From Syntrophomonadaceae bacterium (GTDB lineage Bacteria > Bacillota > Syntrophomonadia > Syntrophomonadales > Syntrophomonadaceae): a stretch of 35,877 bases of DNA. The DNA is taken from assembly GCA_012511795.1 (NCBI GenBank), contig JAAZFJ010000147.1:1-35877 (forward strand), written 5' to 3'. The notes below the pieces were generated by a model. The model worked only from the letters and a program-made list of their open reading frames with translations, made no database searches and was not told the origin of the DNA. This document shows, piece by piece, positions 1 to 9,710 of this stretch; the stretch's first letter is position 1; every line of letters begins with the position of its first letter. Made by a program: the position numbers and the translations under genes.

Positions 1-285
1 GATAACTTTTTTGTCAATGCCCTGGATCATACCCCTGTTGGAGGAACCATCAGGATAAAAATAGACGAGGATAAACTGGCACTATATAATAGCGGCAGCC
101 ATATTCCACAAGAAAAGCTGCAAGAAATCTGGCAGCCCTACAAAAAAGTTGATATGTCACGAGGCGATACAAAAGGTACAGGTCTTGGCCTTTCTATTGC
201 ACGGGGGATTCTGGAATCGCATAAATTTTCCTATGGTGCTGAAAATACTGTTGATGGTGTGACGTTTTGGTTTAATTTTGAGTAA
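1..285 (+). CDS. Sensor histidine kinase, C-terminal HATPase_c fragment (5' end outside window)
   Basis: Frame 1 reads DNFFVNALDHTPVGGTIRIKIDE...GDTKGTGLGLSIARGILESHKF...FWFNFE*, with N-box-like (NALDHTP) and G-box (GTGLGLSIA) motifs. Stop TAA at 283-285. Confidence 0.85.
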   Translation, partial: DNFFVNALDHTPVGGTIRIKIDEDKLALYNSGSHIPQEKLQEIWQPYKKVDMSRGDTKGTGLGLSIARGILESHKFSYGAENTVDGVTFWFNFE

Positions 286-310
286 ATTATTTCTTGAAAT
301 ATGGTGATAA

Positions 311-490
311 TATAAATCTGCTGCAAGTGATCAAAAGCGCCTAAGGCAGCCGGACAAAAATCCGATCGCACATTTTATAACAACATATATCAATAAATAT
401 GAGTCGGCTTCTGATGAAGGTATGAACTTGGCAATAAAATTTGTTCAGATGGAGCAGGAATTTATGAATGAGCTGTTGGTATATTTGTAA
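311..490 (+). pseudogene. Possible degraded gene fragment, family unidentified
   Basis: 60-codon open frame YKSAASDQKRLRQPDKNPIAHFITTYINKYESASDEGMNLAIKFVQMEQEFMNELLVYL* preceded by in-frame TGA TAA. No good start or SD, but protein-like composition. Confidence 0.3.
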
Positions 491-531
491 AACTTTTAAT
501 TATGCAATGAAAATTAAAATAACACTCAAGT

Positions 532-577
532 AAAATAAAGGATACTATTTAAAATAGCAAGTAGTATCCTTTATTTT
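532..577. terminator. Bidirectional intrinsic-terminator-like hairpin
   Basis: Perfect 16-bp inverted repeat AAAATAAAGGATACTA (532-547) / TAGTATCCTTTATTTT (562-577) with A-rich and T-rich flanks. Confidence 0.6.
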
Positions 578-606
578 TGGCGGGGAAATACTAATTCATT
601 ATACTG

Positions 607-2667
607 ATGAAAGTAGATGAAAAAATGACAAATTCTAAGGAAAAAGAATCTAATAACCTGGTAAACGAAAAATCCCCCTACCTCTTGCAGCACGCCCACA
701 ATCCTGTAAACTGGTATCCCTGGAATGAAGAAGCCTTTGCCAAAGCGCAAGAAGAGGATAAGCCTATATTTCTTTCTATAGGATATTCAACCTGTCATTG
801 GTGCCATGTAATGGAAAGAGAATCCTTTGAAGATGAGGAAGTGGCCGGATTATTAAATCAGAATTTTGTTTCTATAAAAGTTGATCGGGAGGAAAGGCCG
901 GATATCGATCACATTTATATGACTGTCTGCCGGGGGATGACCGGTCATGGGGGCTGGCCTTTGACCATCGTCATGACTCCTGAAAAAAAGCCTTTCTTTG
1001 CTGCTACCTACATTCCCAAAACAAGCCGGGGCGGTATGAACGGAATACTGGAACTCTTGCCGCGCATTGCTGGTTTATGGACAGAGAACCGTGAAGCGCT
1101 GGAGACTTCCGGTGAAAAAGTAACTGAGTGGCTTAAAGAGGCAGATAAAAGTGAAAGGCAAGCGGTCAACCCGAAAATTTTTGAAAAGGCTTATAAAAAC
1201 TTTTACCAGACTTTTGATGAGAAATACGGGGGATTTGGTCGGGAACCAAAGTTTCCTTCGCCCCATAATCTGATGTTTTTGCTGCGCTATTATCACCTGA
1301 CTGGAGACAAGAAGGCTCTTCATATGGTGGAACAGACCCTGGAAAAGATGTATCAGGGGGGAATGTATGATCATATCGGATTTGGCTTTGCCCGCTATTC
1401 GACAGACAGAGTATGGCTGGTTCCACACTTCGAAAAGATGCTCTATGATAATGCTCTCTTAGTCATTGCTTATCTGGAAACTTTTCAGATAGGTCAGCGA
1501 AACCGATTTGCCCGGGTAGCTGCAGAAGTATTAGATTATATTCTGCGCGATATGACTTCTGCTGAGGGCGGGTTTTATTCGGCAGAAGATGCTGATTCTG
1601 AAGGTGAAGAAGGAAAGTTTTATGTATGGGAGAAAGAAGAAATTTTATCGGCCTTAGGGCAGGAAAGTGGTAACCGGTTCTGTGAAATTTATGATATAAC
1701 TGACCGGGGAAATTTTGAGGGTAAAAATATTCCTAATCTTATAAAGTCACAAGCTGATGAAAATACTCGGGCCGATATTGAAGAATCCAGGAAGAAGCTT
1801 TTTTCCTACCGGGAAGTCAGAATACATCCTTACAAAGATGACAAAATACTTAGTGGCTGGAATGCTTTGATGATAGCAGCTTTGGCTAAAGCTTATGCTG
1901 TGCTGCAAAATCCTCGCTATCTTGATGCTGCTATGAAGGCCTTGGATTTTATTATGACCAAAATGCGCCGTCCGGATGGAAGACTGCTGGCCCGTTACCG
2001 GCAGGGAGAGGCACTATACCCGGCTTATGCTGCCGATTATAGTTATTTCATATGGGCATTAATTGAGTTATATGAAGCAACTTATGACAGCAATTTCTTA
2101 AAGACTGCAATAGAGTTCAATGATGAGATGCTGAAATACTGCTGGGACCAGGAAAATGGCGGTCTATTCTTTTACGGCAAAGATGGCGAGGAACTTTTGA
2201 CCCGCCCGAAAGAGGCCTATGATGGTGCCATGCCATCTGCTAATTCAGTGGCAACGCTGAACTTTCTGCGTTTGAGCAAATTAACCGGGGATAGCAGATT
2301 GGAAGAGATAGCACATGAGCAGCTGCAAGTATTTGGAGAAAGAATTAATGCACAGCCCACCGCTCACGCATTCTTTTTGTCTGCAGCTATGTTTGCCTTA
2401 AAACCCACCAGGGAAATAGTGATTACAGGTGAGATGAATGAAGAAGAGACTGCCCATATGCTAAAGGTGGTCAGAGAAAAATATATGCCGGATACCATCA
2501 CTGTTTTTAAACCGGGAGATGATGGTGAATCAATTATAGAATTAGCTCCTTATCTGAAGGATATGTCAATGGTTGAGAACAAGACCACTGCCTATATATG
2601 TGAGAACTATGCCTGCCAAAAGCCTATTACTCAAATTGAGGAATTTGATAGCAGGATCAATAATTAA
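607..2667 (+). CDS. yyaL: Thioredoxin domain-containing protein, DUF255 / YyaL (SPATA20-like) family
   Basis: [48 protein letters not shown] and [11 protein letters not shown] are typical of the family. Start may be ATG 607 or 625. Confidence 0.9.
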   Translation: MKVDEKMTNSKEKESNNLVNEKSPYLLQHAHNPVNWYPWNEEAFAKAQEEDKPIFLSIGYSTCHWCHVMERESFEDEEVAGLLNQNFVSIKVDREERPDIDHIYMTVCRGMTGHGGWPLTIVMTPEKKPFFAATYIPKTSRGGMNGILELLPRIAGLWTENREALETSGEKVTEWLKEADKSERQAVNPKIFEKAYKNFYQTFDEKYGGFGREPKFPSPHNLMFLLRYYHLTGDKKALHMVEQTLEKMYQGGMYDHIGFGFARYSTDRVWLVPHFEKMLYDNALLVIAYLETFQIGQRNRFARVAAEVLDYILRDMTSAEGGFYSAEDADSEGEEGKFYVWEKEEILSALGQESGNRFCEIYDITDRGNFEGKNIPNLIKSQADENTRADIEESRKKLFSYREVRIHPYKDDKILSGWNALMIAALAKAYAVLQNPRYLDAAMKALDFIMTKMRRPDGRLLARYRQGEALYPAYAADYSYFIWALIELYEATYDSNFLKTAIEFNDEMLKYCWDQENGGLFFYGKDGEELLTRPKEAYDGAMPSANSVATLNFLRLSKLTGDSRLEEIAHEQLQVFGERINAQPTAHAFFLSAAMFALKPTREIVITGEMNEEETAHMLKVVREKYMPDTITVFKPGDDGESIIELAPYLKDMSMVENKTTAYICENYACQKPITQIEEFDSRINN

Positions 2668-2690
2668 TACCAGGAGCTGAGTAAAAACAA

Positions 2691-2721
2691 TTGTTTCGCA
2701 AGTAATCGAATAGGTTATAAT
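2691..2721 (+). promoter_or_regulatory. Possible sigma-A promoter of the metal ABC transporter operon
   Basis: TTGTTT (2691-2696) and TATAAT (2716-2721), but with a long 19-bp spacer. Confidence 0.3.
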
Positions 2722-2752
2722 ACAAATATTAGAAATACCGAGGGAGAGAACA

Positions 2753-3628
2753 ATGCGAAGTAAGGTCATTTCATGGTTGTTAGTTTTCATTATGACATCA
2801 GCCCTGACTGGATGCAGCACTACAGCGGAAAAAAACGGAGTGGAAGTGAACACGGTCAAACCGGTGAAGGTTTTGGTAAGTATTTTGCCCCAGGCTGATT
2901 TTGTAGGCAGTATTGGCGGCGAAAAGGTGGAGGTCACTGTTTTGATACCTCCTGGAGCCAATCCGGAGGATTATGAAATGAGCCCCCGGCAGATCCAGAA
3001 AATCAGTGAGGCAGATATGTATATTACAGTGGGAAACATTCCTTTCGAGGAAATCAATATGGAGCGTATAAAATCAGCTAACCCTGACATGAGTATCATA
3101 AGTTTCAATGAAAAGCATGACGAAAATACAGAAGCACATAAGCATGATCCGCATGTCTGGCTGTCACCCAGGTTAGTTATGGAGCAAGCTGAAATAATCT
3201 GTAAAGAGCTCAGTCTGATTGATTCTGCTAATGAGACGTTTTATCTTAAAAACAAAAATGCTTATATCTCTGAGCTGGAAAGACTGGATATTGAAATAAA
3301 AGAACTTCTGGCAGACAGGCAAAGGGATCATTTTTTGGTTTATCATCCGGCCTGGGGTTATTTTGCGGAAGATTATGGTTTGGTTGAAATAGCTGTTGAA
3401 AAAGATGGGAAAGAGCCAACAGCTGGTGAGATGGCTAGAATAATCGAAGAAGCGGAGTCCAGAGGTATAAAGGAAGTGCTGGTATCACCCCAGCACAGTA
3501 CCCGCAGTGCAGAAACCATTGCTAAACAAATGGGGGGAGAAATAAAAGTTGTTGACCCCCTGCCGGGAAATTATATCGAAGGAATGCGAGAAGCTGCCTA
3601 TACTTTCAAAGAGGTCTTGAATGATTAG
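2753..3628 (+). CDS. znuA: Metal (Zn/Mn-type) ABC transporter substrate-binding lipoprotein
   Basis: Lipobox LTGCS; VLVSILPQADFVGSIGGEKVEVTVLIPPGANPEDYEMSPRQ; HKHDPHVWLSPR. Followed directly by ATPase and permease genes. Confidence 0.85.
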   Translation: MRSKVISWLLVFIMTSALTGCSTTAEKNGVEVNTVKPVKVLVSILPQADFVGSIGGEKVEVTVLIPPGANPEDYEMSPRQIQKISEADMYITVGNIPFEEINMERIKSANPDMSIISFNEKHDENTEAHKHDPHVWLSPRLVMEQAEIICKELSLIDSANETFYLKNKNAYISELERLDIEIKELLADRQRDHFLVYHPAWGYFAEDYGLVEIAVEKDGKEPTAGEMARIIEEAESRGIKEVLVSPQHSTRSAETIAKQMGGEIKVVDPLPGNYIEGMREAAYTFKEVLND

Positions 3629-4427
3629 GAGGACTAGTTTGCCGTACGCTTGTGAAAATATAATTGAAAATAAAGTAATCGAAATCAATGACCTGTCTGT
3701 CAGCATCAATGGGATGTCTGTTTTAGACAACATTAATTTGACCGTGTTTGACCGTGATTTTTTAGGTATCATAGGCCCCAATGGAGGAGGAAAAACAACT
3801 CTGCTTAGAACCATGCTGGGCTTAATCAATCCCGATCATGGAACGGTCTTAATTATGGGAAAGCCACTGAGGCAGAGCCGTCATTTAATAAGCTATGTTC
3901 CTCAATATGCTACGTTTGACAGAACTTTTCCGATTAGCGTATGGGAAGTTGTTTTGATGGGGCGTCTTGGGCAAAAGATTGGTCGAAGCTATTCAAAGGA
4001 AGATCACTACATTGCTCTTGAAGCATTAGAGCGGGTGGAAATGGAAAAACTTAAAAATCGTCAGATCGGGCAGTTGTCCGGAGGAGAGCGACAGCGGGTA
4101 TTAGTGGCAAGGGCAATTGCTGCCAAACCTAAGATTCTTCTGTTGGATGAACCAACTGCTTCAGTTGACAGCAGATTTGAAGCAGGATTTTACGATATAA
4201 TGCAAGATCTAAACAAGGAGATAACAATTATCCTGGTATCCCATGATATCAGTGCTGTTTCAGCTTATGTAAAAACTATTGCCTGTTTGAATCAGCAATT
4301 GTTTTACCAGCACGCCAAGGAACTAACTGAAGAAATGATAGAACATGCATATCATTGCCCGGTTCATCTCATCGCTCATGGAATTCCCCATCGGGTACTG
4401 GCACCACATGACGGGGTGGTGGGATAA
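3621..4427 (+). CDS. znuC: Metal ABC transporter ATP-binding protein
   Basis: Walker A GPNGGGKTTL, signature LSGGERQRVLVARA, Walker B ILLLDEPTASVD. Overlaps the upstream gene by 8 bp. Confidence 0.88.
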   Translation: MIRRTSLPYACENIIENKVIEINDLSVSINGMSVLDNINLTVFDRDFLGIIGPNGGGKTTLLRTMLGLINPDHGTVLIMGKPLRQSRHLISYVPQYATFDRTFPISVWEVVLMGRLGQKIGRSYSKEDHYIALEALERVEMEKLKNRQIGQLSGGERQRVLVARAIAAKPKILLLDEPTASVDSRFEAGFYDIMQDLNKEITIILVSHDISAVSAYVKTIACLNQQLFYQHAKELTEEMIEHAYHCPVHLIAHGIPHRVLAPHDGVVG

Positions 4428-5266
4428 TGGATATTTTAAGCTATGAATTTATCCGCAATGCTTTGATCGTTGGCTCACTGGCTTCAATATCCTGCGGGAT
4501 CATCGGTACCTATGTAGTAATAAAAAGAATCGTTTTTATAAGCGGGGGCATATCACATACGGCCTATGGCGGAATCGGGCTGGGTTATTTTCTGGGAATC
4601 AATCCCATGATAGGGGCGCTGGGATTTACAATTTTAGCAGCTTTAGGAATGGGGATCGTCAGTCATAAGTCAGCCCAGCGCAGTGATACATTAATAGGTG
4701 TCATGTGGGCTGTTGGAATGGCTTTGGGAATTATATTTGTCAGTTTGTCTCCTGGCTATACTACTGATTTAATGAGTTACCTGTTTGGCAATATCCTGTT
4801 AGTGCCCACAAGTGACATCTGGCTATTATTAATTTTAAATATTATCATTTTAATTACGGTTTTTGCCTTCTATGAGGAATTTAAAGCAGTCGCTTTTGAT
4901 GAAGAGTTTGCAGAAGCTTCAGGCTTAAATGTTAAGCTGTTAAATCTAATATTATTAGTTATGATTGCCCTTACAGTAGTTGTCTTGATCAGAGCGGTAG
5001 GGATCATACTGGTGATTGCATTACTTACCATACCTGCTGCTACGGCGGGTAGATTTACCAGCAAACTTTTAAATATGATGATTGTGGCGATTATCTTAGG
5101 GATGCTTTTTACCAGCGGCGGTTTATATATGTCCTATATATTTGACCTGCCTTCCGGGGCAACCATCATTTTATTGGCCGGACTGGTATTCTTTGCTGTA
5201 TCTTATGGTTTTCACCGGCAGGAAAAAAAAGCAGTGAGGGAAGAAATAAAACTTCCATTTGATTAA
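4427..5266 (+). CDS. znuB: Metal ABC transporter permease (ABC-3 / ZnuB family)
   Basis: Polytopic membrane protein with GTYVVIKRIVFISGGISHTAYGGIGLGYF and VGIILVIALLTIPAATAG. Directly abuts the ATPase gene. Confidence 0.88.
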   Translation: MDILSYEFIRNALIVGSLASISCGIIGTYVVIKRIVFISGGISHTAYGGIGLGYFLGINPMIGALGFTILAALGMGIVSHKSAQRSDTLIGVMWAVGMALGIIFVSLSPGYTTDLMSYLFGNILLVPTSDIWLLLILNIIILITVFAFYEEFKAVAFDEEFAEASGLNVKLLNLILLVMIALTVVVLIRAVGIILVIALLTIPAATAGRFTSKLLNMMIVAIILGMLFTSGGLYMSYIFDLPSGATIILLAGLVFFAVSYGFHRQEKKAVREEIKLPFD

Positions 5267-5312
5267 ATTGAATCTTTTTCAGCTATTTTAGATAATTAAG
5301 ACTTATAAAAGA

Positions 5313-5346
5313 AATCTCGTGATGATTTATCCGAGGTTTTTTGTTA
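5313..5346 (+). terminator. Probable intrinsic terminator after the metal transporter operon
   Basis: Short stem TCTCG...CGAGG followed by TTTTTTG. Confidence 0.4.
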
Positions 5347-5401
5347 TTTTAAATTCATTTTCGGGAATCATATTAAAGATAAAAAATCAGGAGGTTTAAA
5401 T

Positions 5402-6358
5402 GTGAGGAAAAAAATCATTCTTTTTTTTATTATAATAGCATTCCTTTTCTTTCATCAGGCAGCTATTGCTGCAACCGCAGAAAAACAAAATGAACCGTTC
5501 TTATCGGCTTACCCTATTGACAATACTGACTTTCCTGTACTCTATTTAAATGAACCACAACTGCATGGCGAAGCAGTGTGGATGCTGCAGGCGCGTTTGC
5601 GGGAATTGGGATATGACCTTGCCGTTAATGGCATATATTCCGGAGAAACCTGTAATATGGTCAGAATGTTTCATAATGCCCAGGGCATGTCTGACAGTAC
5701 CGTGGTAACCAGAGAAACCTGGCAAAAATTAATGCTGGAGGAGCCTTCGCTGAGTGTTTCTGCCGGAGAAAAACCTTCCGGCCGGTTACTGATCGTAATC
5801 GATGTGACAACACGCAAGCTTACTCTTTATGAAAATGATAAACCTATAAGGGAATATCCTGTTGCAGTTGGTAAAAGCAAGACTCCCTCACCCCTGGGAG
5901 AATGGAAAATTGTTCATAAATCCCTTAATTGGGGGAATGGATTCGGTACCCGCTGGATGGGTCTCAATGTTCCCTGGGGGATATACGGGATTCACGGAAC
6001 CAATAAACCCGGTTCCATAGGCAGTTATGCTTCCCATGGCTGCATCCGCATGTTCAATAAACAGGTGGAGGAACTTTATCCCCTTGTATCAGAAGGTACG
6101 CGGGTACGTATCGTAGAGGAAGGACAGATTTTTCCCCAAAATTTTACGCCGGTAAAATTAAAGAAAAAAGACAGCGGCCAAAGGGTTGTCTATGTACAGA
6201 GCAGGTTAAAAGAGCTTGGCTTTGAATTTGATCACGCAGATGGGAGATTTGGCAATATGACTGAATTGGCGGTGAAATATTTTCAGGTTTGGCATGGTCT
6301 GCCTGTTACAGGTGAATTGGATGAAGCAACTTATCGTGCCATGGGGATGATCGAGTAA
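5402..6358 (+). CDS. L,D-transpeptidase (YkuD domain) flanked by two peptidoglycan-binding domains
   Basis: GTG start after AGGAGG; signal peptide; YkuD catalytic motif IHGTNKPGSIGSYASHGCIRM; PG_binding_1-like repeats at both ends (VWMLQARLRELGY... and VVYVQSRLKELGFEFD...). Confidence 0.88.
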   Translation: MRKKIILFFIIIAFLFFHQAAIAATAEKQNEPFLSAYPIDNTDFPVLYLNEPQLHGEAVWMLQARLRELGYDLAVNGIYSGETCNMVRMFHNAQGMSDSTVVTRETWQKLMLEEPSLSVSAGEKPSGRLLIVIDVTTRKLTLYENDKPIREYPVAVGKSKTPSPLGEWKIVHKSLNWGNGFGTRWMGLNVPWGIYGIHGTNKPGSIGSYASHGCIRMFNKQVEELYPLVSEGTRVRIVEEGQIFPQNFTPVKLKKKDSGQRVVYVQSRLKELGFEFDHADGRFGNMTELAVKYFQVWHGLPVTGELDEATYRAMGMIE

Positions 6359-6363
6359 AGAAA

Positions 6364-7080
6364 TCAGTCTGCAACAGCAGATAAAATAGAAGCAATACCC
6401 GCTTCGATATTATTGATATGTTCAAGCATTCTGGTTCTGGCTAATTCAGAATCCTTACTGCGGATGGCATTTAAAATAGCTTCATGTTCATTGATGATCT
6501 GCGCTCCATGGTTACCGCTGGCATATAAATGTTCACGGTCATGGCGAAAGGTGTGATGCATTAAATCAGCAACTGTATTCATAATTCTAAGCAAGATGCT
6601 ATTGGTAGTTGCTTCGGCAATGGCATAATGAAACTTTAAGTCAAAGGAAACAGCTTCCTGTACAGTGTCAGCTTTTTTCATCTGCTGCAGAATGTCAGCA
6701 ATTTTTACCAGTTGTTCTTCAGTAGCCCTTTGCGCTGCTAATGCTGCACTTTCAGTTTCAAGGACCCGCCGCACTTCCATCAATTGATTGCCGGGGTTTC
6801 TTTCTACGGTCAGGACCAGAAATAATGGCCAGAAGGTTTCAGCCATACTGGTTTCTCTGACAAAGGTACCTTCCCCAGGCCTGATATCCAGAATGCCTAT
6901 GGCTTCCAGTGCGGTGAGAGCTTCCCGGACTGAAGTCCTGCTGACACCCAGTGAATCAGACATCTCTCTTTCCGAAGGAAGTTTATCACCAGGTTTTAGC
7001 TCACCGGTACTGATCATTTCCTTTAGCTGTTCAACGATTTCTTCATAGATTTTTTTGGGCTTGATCGGTTGAAAACTCAT
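6364..7080 (-). CDS. FadR/GntR-family transcriptional regulator (FCD domain)
   Basis: wHTH GDKLPSEREMSDSLGVSRTSVREALTALEAIGILDIRPGEGTFV plus an FCD-like C-terminus. The ORF track extends to 7161, but MSFQPIKPKKIYEEI with an upstream AGGA favours the start at 7080. Confidence 0.88.
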   Translation of the reverse strand: MSFQPIKPKKIYEEIVEQLKEMISTGELKPGDKLPSEREMSDSLGVSRTSVREALTALEAIGILDIRPGEGTFVRETSMAETFWPLFLVLTVERNPGNQLMEVRRVLETESAALAAQRATEEQLVKIADILQQMKKADTVQEAVSFDLKFHYAIAEATTNSILLRIMNTVADLMHHTFRHDREHLYASGNHGAQIINEHEAILNAIRSKDSELARTRMLEHINNIEAGIASILSAVAD

Positions 7081-7210
7081 TGACTTTTTTCCTGCTTTCC
7101 AAGAAAGTATCCAACCACATTTTACTTTAATCAAGTATGAATTGTAAAACAGTTTAGCCAAAAACGGCAGATTTTACTTTTAATTCTGACCGATCAACTT
7201 TGAGTAATTA

Positions 7211-8149
7211 CTAAGTTGTAATTTTCGCCCGTTCTCGCATGAAAGCGATCTCGCAATCGATATCTGCTTGCATTTCAGCGATGCGGCTTTCCGCTGCTGC
7301 GCTTTTAAACAGGCGGGTGAAACGTCCCTGCCGCATTACGTATTCATTTACCGGCTCAGCTTCTCTTTTACCGCTGATGATAAGTGAACTGGGACTGTTA
7401 AAGCTGATCCTGCCATTTTCAGCTTCCCATAACAGCCACGCACCGCTGCGTACAGCCATACGACTCATCTTCACGGTTTCGGGCATATCAAACTGCCAGC
7501 CCAAATAGCAAGGGGCAAGGATCTCGATGTATTTCATACCGGGGATGCTCTTGGCCTTTATAACTTTGTCATACAAATCGCCCGGATAAGCTACGGTAGC
7601 AGTAGCTACATAGGGAATATTGTGCTCCAGCATCAGCCGGGTCATATTTTTTTTGGGCTGGCGCTTGCCGGTAGGGGTAGTAGTGGTAAAACTGCCCCGG
7701 GGGGTGGCACCGCTGCGTTGCACGCCGGTGTTGCTGTAGGCTTCATTGTTATAACAAAAGTGAATCATGTTATCGTTGCGTTCGGCAGCGGCTGAAAGTG
7801 CCTGAAAGCCAATGTCATAGGTGCCGCCATCACCAACCCAGCTGAATACAGTAGGCAGTTCTCCCTGCAGGCGGCCCTTTTCCTTCATAATTTCAAGGGC
7901 GTGGGTGATACCGGAGGCGGAAGAGCCGGCGGTGGCAAAGGTAACATTAATACAGGGCCAGTTGTAAGCCAGTTTGGGGGTCATGCCCATACTGGCTACA
8001 GCGCAGGAGGGGGTCAAGAGCATGATGGCGTTTGGTCCCAAAGCCTTACCCACGATACGCAGGGCCATTGTGGACGGGCAGCCTCCGCAAGCCCCATTAC
8101 CGCTTAATACCTGTTCAAAATCAGGTAGCTTTTTTATACTGGTAGTCAT
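7211..8149 (-). CDS. 2-oxoacid:ferredoxin oxidoreductase, TPP-binding beta subunit (pyruvate/2-ketoisovalerate type)
   Basis: GNGACGGCPSTMALRIVGKALGPNAIMLLTPSCAVASMG...; TPP-binding-like VGDGGTYDIGFQALSAAAERNDN; HFCYNNEAYSNTGVQRSGATP. Confidence 0.88.
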   Translation of the reverse strand: MTTSIKKLPDFEQVLSGNGACGGCPSTMALRIVGKALGPNAIMLLTPSCAVASMGMTPKLAYNWPCINVTFATAGSSASGITHALEIMKEKGRLQGELPTVFSWVGDGGTYDIGFQALSAAAERNDNMIHFCYNNEAYSNTGVQRSGATPRGSFTTTTPTGKRQPKKNMTRLMLEHNIPYVATATVAYPGDLYDKVIKAKSIPGMKYIEILAPCYLGWQFDMPETVKMSRMAVRSGAWLLWEAENGRISFNSPSSLIISGKREAEPVNEYVMRQGRFTRLFKSAAAESRIAEMQADIDCEIAFMRERAKITT

Positions 8150-8281
8150 ATTTCATCCATTCCTTTCATGGTCTATGCTTTTATATATTTAGAAAAGACT
8201 TTTTGGTTGCCCCCTTAGGCATAAGGTTGTACCGATAGTCTTTGCATCCAGCGCATAAAGCTTTTAGACAAGAAAAATTTT

Positions 8282-9412
8282 CTACTCCTCCATCATGGAT
8301 AGGATCTCTTCGGCCATGAAACGCCGGGTCAAATCGATACCGCCAATGCCTACCACCCTGTTTTTAACGGTAAGGTCATTACGCCGGCCAAAGAGCACGC
8401 TTTTTAGTTCCGAAGCCAGGATACCGCCGGGATGGCCGAAGTTATAGTTGCGGTCCAGGACCATTATCTGGGCATTTTGCGGTATGGCATTGATGATATC
8501 TTCTGTCGGGAAAGGCAGATAAAGGCGCGGCCTGAGTAAGCCGGCTTTGATGCCCTGTTCGCGAAGGATATCAATGGATAGTCTTAATTCTGCCGCCATA
8601 CTGTTGACAGCAAAGGCTACTACTTCAGCATCTTCCAGCAGGTATGTATCGATGGTGTCCCCATCCCACATGCCGGTTATCTCTTTATATTCCTGGGCCG
8701 CCTGCTTTACCAGTGAAATGGAAGCCAGGATGTCACCGGAGAGCATTTCACGGAATGGTGCATATTCCGCTGCATTGGTTACATTGCTGAAGGAAGAAGG
8801 ATGCGCCGGGTCCAGTCTCCACCCTGGTTCGTAGGGAGGAAGGAAACGGTCAATATCCTCCTGTGCCGGCAGAGTTAAAGGCATCAGACAATGGGAAATC
8901 GCAAAGCCGTCAAAATTAACCATAACAGGTATATTGATTTGTTCTGCTACTCGGAAGGCTTGCAGAATGGTATTGTACACCTCCTGATTGGAAGAACAGT
9001 GATATTGGATCCAGCCGGTATCCCGCTGGGCAAAAGAGTCCTGATGATCGGCCCACAGGGTCCAGGGAGCAAAAATCCCACGGTTGACGTTACACATTAC
9101 CACCGGCAGGCGTCCCCCGGAAGCCATATGTAAAACTTCATGCATATATAATAAGCCGTTGGCCGAAGTAGCTGTGAAAACACGGGCGCCGGCAGCGGAG
9201 GCGGCTACAGCAGCAGCCATAGCGCTATGTTCTCCTTCAACCGGAATGAAGCGGGCATGCAGCTCGCCATTTTCAACCATGGCCGCTACTGCTTCCATAA
9301 TGCTGGTTTGCGGTGTGATAGGGTAGCCGGGTACCACGTCTACCCGAGCGCTTTTTACGGCCAGTGCAGCTGCATGGGCACCAGTATCCATAATAACTTG
9401 TGCAGTTTTCAT
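8282..9412 (-). CDS. 2-oxoacid:ferredoxin oxidoreductase, alpha subunit
   Basis: MKTAQVIMDTGAHAAALAVKSARVDVVPGYPITPQTSIMEAVA...PVEGEHSAMAAAVAASAAGARVFTATSANGL. The track start at 9580 overlaps the ferredoxin gene; ATG at 9412 is the better start. Confidence 0.88.
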   Translation of the reverse strand: MKTAQVIMDTGAHAAALAVKSARVDVVPGYPITPQTSIMEAVAAMVENGELHARFIPVEGEHSAMAAAVAASAAGARVFTATSANGLLYMHEVLHMASGGRLPVVMCNVNRGIFAPWTLWADHQDSFAQRDTGWIQYHCSSNQEVYNTILQAFRVAEQINIPVMVNFDGFAISHCLMPLTLPAQEDIDRFLPPYEPGWRLDPAHPSSFSNVTNAAEYAPFREMLSGDILASISLVKQAAQEYKEITGMWDGDTIDTYLLEDAEVVAFAVNSMAAELRLSIDILREQGIKAGLLRPRLYLPFPTEDIINAIPQNAQIMVLDRNYNFGHPGGILASELKSVLFGRRNDLTVKNRVVGIGGIDLTRRFMAEEILSMMEE

Positions 9413-9416
9413 AGGG

Positions 9417-9674
9417 CTACTCCTCCTTTTCCATGCTGATGGCGCCGGTGGGACATTCCACGGCACAAACGCCGCAACCTTTGCAATAGCGGTAATCAAT
9501 GGTGATTTCATGGCGTTCAATGACTGCTTCCGGACAATACACCCAGCAAAGCTGGCATTTGTTGCATATATGGGAATCAACTACCGGACGATGGGTTCGC
9601 CAGGAACCAGTGTCACCACCGGCTCCCTTAGTGGGCCAGGAAATAGGCTGGTAGGCTTTTGTAACTGATTTCAT
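9417..9674 (-). CDS. 2-oxoacid:ferredoxin oxidoreductase, delta subunit (2x[4Fe-4S] ferredoxin)
   Basis: CNKCQLCWVYCPEAV and CKGCGVCAVECPTGAI; located between gamma and alpha subunit genes. Confidence 0.9.
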   Translation of the reverse strand: MKSVTKAYQPISWPTKGAGGDTGSWRTHRPVVDSHICNKCQLCWVYCPEAVIERHEITIDYRYCKGCGVCAVECPTGAISMEKEE

Positions 9675-9710
9675 CTTTTATTCTTCCTTTCGCTAATCCA
9701 AATAGGTGCG

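Noticed and set aside
1075-1428. Antisense ORFs inside yyaL
   Set aside because: Contained in a strong CDS with no independent support.
2566-2961. 131-aa minus-strand ORF across the yyaL-znuA junction
   Set aside because: Overlaps two confident genes antisense; low-complexity hydrophobic translation without SD.
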